From assembly GCA_033856515.1 (NCBI GenBank), contig JAWVEY010000001.1:31310-95309 (forward strand): DNA of 64,000 bases, written 5' to 3'. Positions within the stretch are counted from its first letter, which is position 1. The number at the start of each line of letters is the position of its first letter. The notes below the pieces were generated by a model, which was not told where the DNA came from, made no database searches, and saw only the letters and a list, made by a program, of their open reading frames with translations. Shown piece by piece: positions 59,030 to 64,000 of this stretch. Position numbers and translations under genes: made by a program. Origin of the DNA: JALZKA01 sp033856515. GTDB lineage: Bacteria; Actinomycetota; Thermoleophilia; Solirubrobacterales; 70-9.

Positions 59030-59050
59030 GCCAGGTTCGTTCAACCTGGC
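59030..59050. terminator. Hairpin between the SRPBCC and lipoprotein genes
   Basis: GCCAGGTT-CGTTC-AACCTGGC, perfect 8-base-pair stem with a five-base loop, ten bases after the stop at 59020. No clear T-run, so termination is probable but unproven; its GGTGCCAGG core also resembles the palindrome at 62999. Confidence 0.5.
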
Positions 59051-59085
59051 TCCGGTCGAACTCTTTGCATAGACTCTCGCCTCGC

Positions 59086-59637
59086 ATGCGGACCCGAGTC
59101 GCCACCATCATCGGCCTTTTGGCCGTTCTCGCCCTTGCCGTTCCGATCGCCGGCTGCGGTGACGAGAATGACGAGGAGGAGATCCCGGCCGTAGTCGAGG
59201 GCGAGCCGCTCGAGTTGGGCGGGCTCCTCTACAACGTCTCGATCACCCGCTTCCTGAATCCGAACATCACCGAGGACATGGCCTACCTCGAGGGTGCCGA
59301 CGAGGAGCCGCAGGGCATGAGCTATCTCGGGGTCTTCCTCCAGATCAAGAACGAGGGCGAAGAGGAGATTCCGAGCGCCGCGAGCTACTCGGTGCTCGAC
59401 GGGGCCCATCGCGTCTTCGAGCCAGTCGAGCTCGAGACCGAGTTCACCTTGGAAACGGGAGCATCGGTCCCGCCAGACGGGATCATCCCGAAGTCCGACA
59501 CCGTCGCTGCCTCCGGTCCGACCCAGGGAGCACTCATCCTCTTCCTCGTCGATGACGATGTCTCCGAGGAGCGGCCGCTGGAGCTCGAGATCAAGTCAGC
59601 TGCCGGCGGCACCGGCATCATCGAGCTCGACATCTAG
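59086..59637 (+). CDS. Lipoprotein of unknown function (DUF4352-like)
   Basis: 183 residues. Leader RTRVATIIGLLAVLALAVPI runs to a lipobox-like IAGC with the Cys at residue 24. The mature part is acidic (DENDEEEIPAVVEGEPLEL) then beta-rich (YLGVFLQIKNEGEEEIP, FEPVELETEFTLETGASVPP), similar in plan to Ig-like DUF4352 domains. It would be anchored on the outer face of the membrane. ATG at 59086; function unknown. The next gene, at 59647, may share its transcript. Confidence 0.72.
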   Translation: MRTRVATIIGLLAVLALAVPIAGCGDENDEEEIPAVVEGEPLELGGLLYNVSITRFLNPNITEDMAYLEGADEEPQGMSYLGVFLQIKNEGEEEIPSAASYSVLDGAHRVFEPVELETEFTLETGASVPPDGIIPKSDTVAASGPTQGALILFLVDDDVSEERPLELEIKSAAGGTGIIELDI

Positions 59638-59646
59638 AGTCGAGGC

Positions 59647-59982
59647 GTGAACGAAGGCCTATCGCAGTCCGCGCTGCGCACCACCCTGGTGCTCGCGTCG
59701 CTGGCCGCAGTCGTGATTCTGGCCGGCCTCTTCTCCGACGCAGTCCGCTACGGATGCCTTGGCGTTGTCGTCTTGGCGACCCTGGTCACCGCCGGCGAGC
59801 GAAGCCGGCAGGGCGGAGGCTGGTGGAACATCCTCGCGATCGGAGCGGCTCTTTCAGCGATAGGCGCGGGCCTGTCCGAGGTAAGCGAGACGGCAGGCGG
59901 CCTGGTCGCCGTTGCGGGAGGGGTCCTCGTCGTGGTCGGCTCGGTGATCGGCTTTCCGGCCGACGAGCTCGAATATGAGTAG
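59647..59982 (+). CDS. Hypothetical small membrane protein
   Basis: 111 residues with four hydrophobic segments: TTLVLASLAAVVILAGLFSD, YGCLGVVVLATLVTAG, WNILAIGAALSAIGAGL and GGLVAVAGGVLVVVGSVIGF. No motif recognised. GTG start at 59647, nine bases after the lipoprotein stop. It ends five bases before the convergent penicillin-binding protein gene. Confidence 0.65.
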   Translation: MNEGLSQSALRTTLVLASLAAVVILAGLFSDAVRYGCLGVVVLATLVTAGERSRQGGGWWNILAIGAALSAIGAGLSEVSETAGGLVAVAGGVLVVVGSVIGFPADELEYE

Positions 59983-59987
59983 CCGCC

Positions 59988-61799
59988 CTAGTCCTCAAGC
60001 ACCGACTCATAGATCGAGCGCGCGATTGGCGCCGCGACCGTGCCGCCGCCACCGGGCGTGTTGACAAGCATCACAGCGATCGCGAGCTCCGGCTTGTCCG
60101 CCGGCGCGTAGGACGAGAACCAGGCGTTCTCCTCCTGAGGAGGTTCCTCGCCCTCCCCCAAGACCTGCCCCGGCTCGAGCGCAGCAGGGCCCAACTCGGC
60201 GGTCCCCGTCTTCCCGGCGACGTCGATGCCGGGGATCTGGGCGGCGATGCCGGTTCCGGAGCGGACGACCTCGAGCATCAGATTCTCGACCTTCTGCGCC
60301 GTCTCGGGCGAGGTGACCTCGACGGGCTCAGCGGTGGGCCGCAACTCCGGGTCCTTCACGATCGAGGTGGGGAGGCGGACGCCTTCGTTCGCGATCGTTT
60401 GGGCGACCGATGCCATCTCGAGCGGTGTCGCGAGGACCTCTCCCTGCCCGATCGAGGTCACGCCAAGGGCGACGTCGCTTTCGATCTCGCCCAGGGTGGA
60501 GGGAAGGAGCGACAGAGATTCCATCACCTCAGGGGAGGCGAGCGTAGGTTCCGAGTTGAAACCGAACGCCTCAGCCATCTCGACCATCTTCTCCGTCCCG
60601 ACCTCGACGCCGAGCGGCGCGAACACGGTGTTGCACGACATGGCGAAGCTCTGGACGAAGGTTCCACCGCAGGGCGCGTCGTGGGCGTTCGAGATCTCGC
60701 GCCCGATTGTGGTGTTCGACGTTTCGACCGGGAATTCGTCGTCAAGCTCGACCACGCCGGCGTCGAGTGCGGCGGTTGCGGTGATGATCTTGAATGTCGA
60801 GCCAGGGGGCTGCGGGGCCGAGAAGGCCAGCCCTGCGACTCCGCGCACGTCCCCGGTCTTGGCGTCGATCACCGCCACGCCGCCGAACTGGTCGCCGAGC
60901 GCCGTCACAGCGGCTGTCTGGACGTCGGGGTCGATTGTCGTCTTGACGTCCTCGCCGTCGACTGGCTCACCGGTCGCAAGCGTTCTCTTCTGGGCCTCCT
61001 CGTCCACAGCGAAAAGCTCGCCGGAGGGTTGGCCGGTAAGCCTTTCGTTGAACGCCAGCTCGAGGCCGCTGGTGCCCACCAGCGTCCCCTTCGGAGACCC
61101 GAGCGCGTACTGCGCCGTGTCCTGCTTTCGCGACGGTGAGCCCAGCGCCCCTGCAATCGCGAGGGCCGAGGCTCCCAGAGGGGACGTGCGAGCCGAGGCG
61201 GGCCCCTCGGCGAGCGGCGAGCCGTCCGAGGCGAGAAGGGATGCCCGTTCGCCCAGCCGAGTCTCGCGGCCAAGCTCCTCGCCTGGTTCGAGCCCGGGGA
61301 AGGCCATGTACGGCTCCCACTCCAGGGTCCCTTCCTCGTCGAGCGGCAGCGAGATCGTTCCCTTGACGTCGCCAAAAGCCTTGGTCTCGACCGTCGCCGG
61401 GAACGACGCCGTGTCGTCCTCCACGGTGATCTCACCGGTCGCCACCTCGACCGCGGTAGCCGTTGCCTGCGCGTCGACGTAGACGCTGGTCAGCTCTTCG
61501 AGCGGGTACTCCTCCTGAGCGGAAGGCGAGAATTCTGCGTGCATGGCTTCGAAGTCCTGGCGCTCCCAGGCGTCGGCGAAGTTCTGGGCGGCCTCCGATG
61601 TCGCGCTGGAGGCCCCGACGGCAATGCCAACGGCGAACGCGCCGACCGAAAGGATCACCAGGGGCACTGCTCGGCCCATCACCCTGCGGCGTCGCAAATC
61701 CGATGCGGGACGGGGCTTCGCGGGGCTGCGCGGCTCGGGAGGGTCCGTCCGGTAGCGTTGCCCGCCCTGCGAGGCCGGGGTGGGCGGGCGATCGCTCAT
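59988..61799 (-). CDS. Penicillin-binding protein transpeptidase with NTF2-like N-terminal domain
   Basis: 603 residues from the ATG at 61799. Pro-rich cytoplasmic tail, membrane helix (about 44-62), an NTF2-like/MecA_N domain (QNFADAWERQDFEAMHAEFS) and a transpeptidase domain. Active-site motifs are Ser334-T-F-Lys337 (PGSTFK), SCN at 388-390 and KTGTAE. Class B enzymes of this type cross-link peptidoglycan during cell growth or sporulation-like processes. ATG 61826 is an alternative start. Divergent from the MarP-like gene; 39 bases between starts. Confidence 0.92.
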   Translation of the reverse strand: MSDRPPTPASQGGQRYRTDPPEPRSPAKPRPASDLRRRRVMGRAVPLVILSVGAFAVGIAVGASSATSEAAQNFADAWERQDFEAMHAEFSPSAQEEYPLEELTSVYVDAQATATAVEVATGEITVEDDTASFPATVETKAFGDVKGTISLPLDEEGTLEWEPYMAFPGLEPGEELGRETRLGERASLLASDGSPLAEGPASARTSPLGASALAIAGALGSPSRKQDTAQYALGSPKGTLVGTSGLELAFNERLTGQPSGELFAVDEEAQKRTLATGEPVDGEDVKTTIDPDVQTAAVTALGDQFGGVAVIDAKTGDVRGVAGLAFSAPQPPGSTFKIITATAALDAGVVELDDEFPVETSNTTIGREISNAHDAPCGGTFVQSFAMSCNTVFAPLGVEVGTEKMVEMAEAFGFNSEPTLASPEVMESLSLLPSTLGEIESDVALGVTSIGQGEVLATPLEMASVAQTIANEGVRLPTSIVKDPELRPTAEPVEVTSPETAQKVENLMLEVVRSGTGIAAQIPGIDVAGKTGTAELGPAALEPGQVLGEGEEPPQEENAWFSSYAPADKPELAIAVMLVNTPGGGGTVAAPIARSIYESVLED

Positions 61800-61838
61800 T
61801 GCCGGAAAGTTAGTGACCAATTCCATTAGATCGCTGCT

Positions 61839-62993
61839 GTGAGCCTCATTGACATCGGGATTGCCGTATTCGCGCTCGCGATGGCCGCGATCGGGTGGGA
61901 GCGCGGCCTCGTTCGCTCGGCGCTCCCTCTTGCGGGATTCGTCGGAGGCGTTTTTGCCGGCGCGCGGTTGGCTCCGCTGCTTCTCGAGGGGGGTGCCGAG
62001 TCGCCGTACGCGCCAGCCGTTGCCGCGGGCGGCGGGATCCTGCTCGGGGCCTTCCTCGCGGTCGCCCTGGAGGGGGTGGGCGGGCGGCTCTCGGAGCGCT
62101 TGGCAGAGCGCCCTGCGACTCGGTGCGTCGACTCGGCCGGAGGCGCCTTCCTGTTCGTGGCGCTGGCGCTGGCCGCGGCGTGGGTGTTCGGCGCCGTCGC
62201 CCTCAATCTGCCAGGGCAGAACGCACGAGAGATTCGCGAGGCGGTGCAGCGCTCGTCGATCCTCGTCGCCTTGAACGACATTGCTCCTCCGTCCGGCGCG
62301 TTCCTGAACGCGCTGCGACGGATCGACCCAACGCGTTCCGTCAAGGGGCCCGAGGCCGACGTCGGCCCCCCGGACCCGGCGCTCGCCCGGGATCCGGAGG
62401 TCATGGCGGCGAGCAGCTCCGTCGTCCGGGTTACGGGCAGCGCGTGCGGCCTGGGCATCGAAGGCTCGGGCTGGATCGCCGCTCCCGGTGTCGTCGTCAC
62501 AAACGCGCACGTCGTCGCCGGCCAGGAGGACACGCAGGTCACGACGCCCAATGGTCAGACGCTTGATGCACGCGCGCTCCACTACGAGCCCAGGAACGAC
62601 CTCGCCGTGCTCGGCGTACCCGGCCTCGAGGGGGCGCCCCTCGAACTCGTCTCAAAGCCACGCAAGGGCACTGCATCGGTTGCCGCCGGTTATCCGGAGG
62701 GGGGCCCGCTGACCCTCGCGCCCGCCCGCCTGGGGAGGACCGGAACCGTCGAGAGCCAGGACTCCTACGGTCGAGGCCCGATCGAGCGCCGGATGACGCC
62801 GTTTCGCGGCGTGGTGCGAAACGGCAACTCCGGCGGGGCCGTCATCGACGGGGACGGGGAAGTCCTGGCGACCGTGTTCGCCTCCTCGGTCTCGAGCGGC
62901 CCGCCAAGCGGCCTCGGCGTCCCGAACGACGTCGTAGCGGAAGCGCTCACAGGTCCGCTCGACGGCGCCTCGACAGGCCCATGCGCCGCCTGA
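61839..62993 (+). CDS. MarP-like membrane serine protease (CvpA-type membrane domain plus trypsin-like domain)
   Basis: 384 residues. Four membrane helices in the first 125 residues (SLIDIGIAVFALAMAAIGW, LPLAGFVGGVFAGARLAPLL, AAGGGILLGAFLAVALEG, AFLFVALALAAAWVFGA) match the CvpA domain. The catalytic triad is His224 (VTNAHVVAG), Asp254 (NDLAVLGV) and Ser331 (GNSGGAVID). In Mycobacterium MarP this architecture supports acid and oxidative stress resistance by cleaving a peptidoglycan hydrolase. GTG start at 61839. Confidence 0.88.
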   Translation: MSLIDIGIAVFALAMAAIGWERGLVRSALPLAGFVGGVFAGARLAPLLLEGGAESPYAPAVAAGGGILLGAFLAVALEGVGGRLSERLAERPATRCVDSAGGAFLFVALALAAAWVFGAVALNLPGQNAREIREAVQRSSILVALNDIAPPSGAFLNALRRIDPTRSVKGPEADVGPPDPALARDPEVMAASSSVVRVTGSACGLGIEGSGWIAAPGVVVTNAHVVAGQEDTQVTTPNGQTLDARALHYEPRNDLAVLGVPGLEGAPLELVSKPRKGTASVAAGYPEGGPLTLAPARLGRTGTVESQDSYGRGPIERRMTPFRGVVRNGNSGGAVIDGDGEVLATVFASSVSSGPPSGLGVPNDVVAEALTGPLDGASTGPCAA

Positions 62994-62998
62994 GCGCG

Positions 62999-63015
62999 TA
63001 GGTGCCAGGCACCTA
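62999..63015. repeat. GGTGCC-type palindrome after the MarP-like gene
   Basis: TAGGTGCC-A-GGCACCTA, perfect 8-base arms, six bases after the stop at 62993. It may be a terminator element or another dispersed short palindrome. Confidence 0.6.
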
Positions 63016-63061
63016 GCGCTTGGCGGGGTGTGAGCGATCGCATCCGGGGTACCTCTTCCAC

Positions 63062-64000
63062 ATGGAAGCGTCCGGAGGAGCCAAGCCCGTCGACCCTGCC
63101 GAGGAGGAAGAGGGCGGTCTTAGCCGCGCCATTGGCCCAAAGCTCCTTCTCTTCTTCATCATCGGGGACATCCTGGGCGGTGGGATCTATGCCCTCGTAG
63201 GCGAGGTCGGCGGCGAGACGGGAGGGGCGATCTGGATCGCGTTCACCGTGGCGCTTGTGATGGCGGCGTTCACGGCGGGCTCATATGCCGAGCTCGTCTC
63301 CAAGTATCCGCGGGCCGGAGGCGCCGGCCTCTACGTCCACAAGGCCTACGGAAGCGACTTCTTCAGCTTCATGGTCGCCTTCGCCGTGGCGATGTCGGGC
63401 ATCACGTCCGCGGCCACCCTCTCGCGCGCGTTCGGAGGCGACTACCTGAGCGTGTTCGTCGACGTCGACGTCGTGCTCGCGGCGCTCGCCCTCATCACGC
63501 TCATCGCGCTCGTCAACTTCCGCGGCATCGCCGAGTCGGTGAAGCTAAACGTGGGGTTCACGATCGTCGAGGTCGGCGGCCTGCTCCTGATCGTGCTGAT
63601 CGCCGTGTTCGCGCTGGGCGACCCGGGCGTCAATCCCGGCCGCGCGCTCGAGTTCAAGGAGGGCGAGAGCGTCTTCTTCGCGATCGTCGGCGGCGCCACG
63701 CTCGCGTTCTACGCGCTGATCGGCTTCGAGGACTCGGTGAACGTGGCCGAGGAGACGCGCGAGCCGAGCCGCGTGTTCCCGCCGGCGCTGTTCCTCGGGC
63801 TCGGGGTCGCGCTCGCGATCTACATCCTCGTGACGGTGATCGCCTCGATGGCGGTGCCGGTCGACACGCTCGAGCGCTCCGACGGGCCGCTGCTCGAGGT
63901 CGTGCAGCTGGGGCCGCTGGCGATGAACACCAAGGTGTTCTCGGCGATCGCGCTGTTCGCGCTGACCAACGGCGCGCTGATCAACATGATCATGGCCTCG
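63062..64000 (+). CDS. APC family amino acid permease, N-terminal part (cut by window edge)
   Basis: 313 residues visible from the ATG at 63062, open to the window edge. LSRAIGPKLLLFFIIGDILG and GGGIYALVGEVGGETGGAIW form helix one with the GxG loop of amino acid-polyamine-organocation transporters. AELVSKYPRAGGAGLYVHKA and AFYALIGFEDSVNVAEETRE are strongly conserved APC motifs. At least seven helices lie inside the window. Substrate probably an amino acid; not determinable from this part. Confidence 0.88.
   Translation, partial: MEASGGAKPVDPAEEEEGGLSRAIGPKLLLFFIIGDILGGGIYALVGEVGGETGGAIWIAFTVALVMAAFTAGSYAELVSKYPRAGGAGLYVHKAYGSDFFSFMVAFAVAMSGITSAATLSRAFGGDYLSVFVDVDVVLAALALITLIALVNFRGIAESVKLNVGFTIVEVGGLLLIVLIAVFALGDPGVNPGRALEFKEGESVFFAIVGGATLAFYALIGFEDSVNVAEETREPSRVFPPALFLGLGVALAIYILVTVIASMAVPVDTLERSDGPLLEVVQLGPLAMNTKVFSAIALFALTNGALINMIMAS

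Noticed and set aside
61800..62582. N-terminal extension of the penicillin-binding protein to 62582
   Set aside because: It overlaps the MarP-like gene on the opposite strand and adds Arg/Gly-rich sequence; the ATG at 61799 precedes a normal cytoplasmic tail and membrane helix.

Overview
This 64 kb window is a high-GC chromosomal segment from an actinobacterium, most likely class Thermoleophilia (Solirubrobacterales or a close relative). The basis is gene order (rpmE, DUF1385, prfA, prmC, tsaC, rpiB, glyA, wecA-type, atpIBEFHAGDC), many GTG and TTG starts, 4-base start/stop overlaps (ATGA, GTGA), and lineage-typical proteins: the zinc-ribbon FHA protein, the surface protein beginning with an RSNIVGF-type leader, and an AbiEi/DUF559 gene. 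Coding density is very high. No non-coding gap exceeds about 190 bases, and no rRNA, tRNA or CRISPR array was seen.

Layout. 1-6 kb: the end of a leucyl aminopeptidase, a thiolase, a HAD phosphatase, an ABM-domain protein and a split B12-dependent acyl-CoA mutase whose specificity residues match isobutyryl-CoA mutase rather than methylmalonyl-CoA mutase. 6-8 kb: two tandem paralogues of a secreted three-module Cys protein, the second broken by a one-base frameshift; a third copy lies at 13.2-14.1 kb. 8-11.6 kb: etfB-etfA-ETF:quinone oxidoreductase behind a perfect TetR-type operator. Together with the thiolase and mutase this points to acyl-CoA and branched-chain catabolism. 14-21.6 kb: translation and housekeeping genes (rpmE, DUF1385, prfA, prmC, tsaC, rpiB) with some insertions. 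21.6-27.1 kb: an accessory block between rpiB and glyA with a secreted RNase/barstar pair, a large secreted putative metalloprotease, and an R2lox-like oxidase with its TetR regulator. 27.2-38.8 kb: glyA, DUF354, a WecA-like transferase and the complete F-type ATP synthase operon, in which alpha carries a 73-residue Asp/Ser/Glu tail and beta a charged tail.

38.9-39.9 kb: an AbiEi-type winged-helix/DUF559 nuclease gene bounded almost exactly by 44-base imperfect inverted repeats; this is the strongest candidate for an undescribed mobile or regulatory unit. 40-51 kb: envelope and polysaccharide genes (M20 peptidase, LCP ligase, UDP-glucose dehydrogenase, NDP-sugar synthase, PGI/PMI, an ABC exporter pair with a 17-codon micro-ORF between ATPase and permease, and a secreted M14 carboxypeptidase-amidase fusion). 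51-64 kb: arfB, ahcY, a repeat-rich surface protein, a second NDP-sugar synthase with thrB, an FHA-ParA-SnoaL operon, a lipoprotein, a penicillin-binding protein divergent from a MarP-like membrane protease, and the start of an APC permease.

Short perfect palindromes recur (GGGGTC-N-GACCCC three times, two of them in frame inside the LCP gene; GGTGCC-A-GGCACC; a 22-base palindrome at a stop codon), suggesting REP-like dispersed elements.
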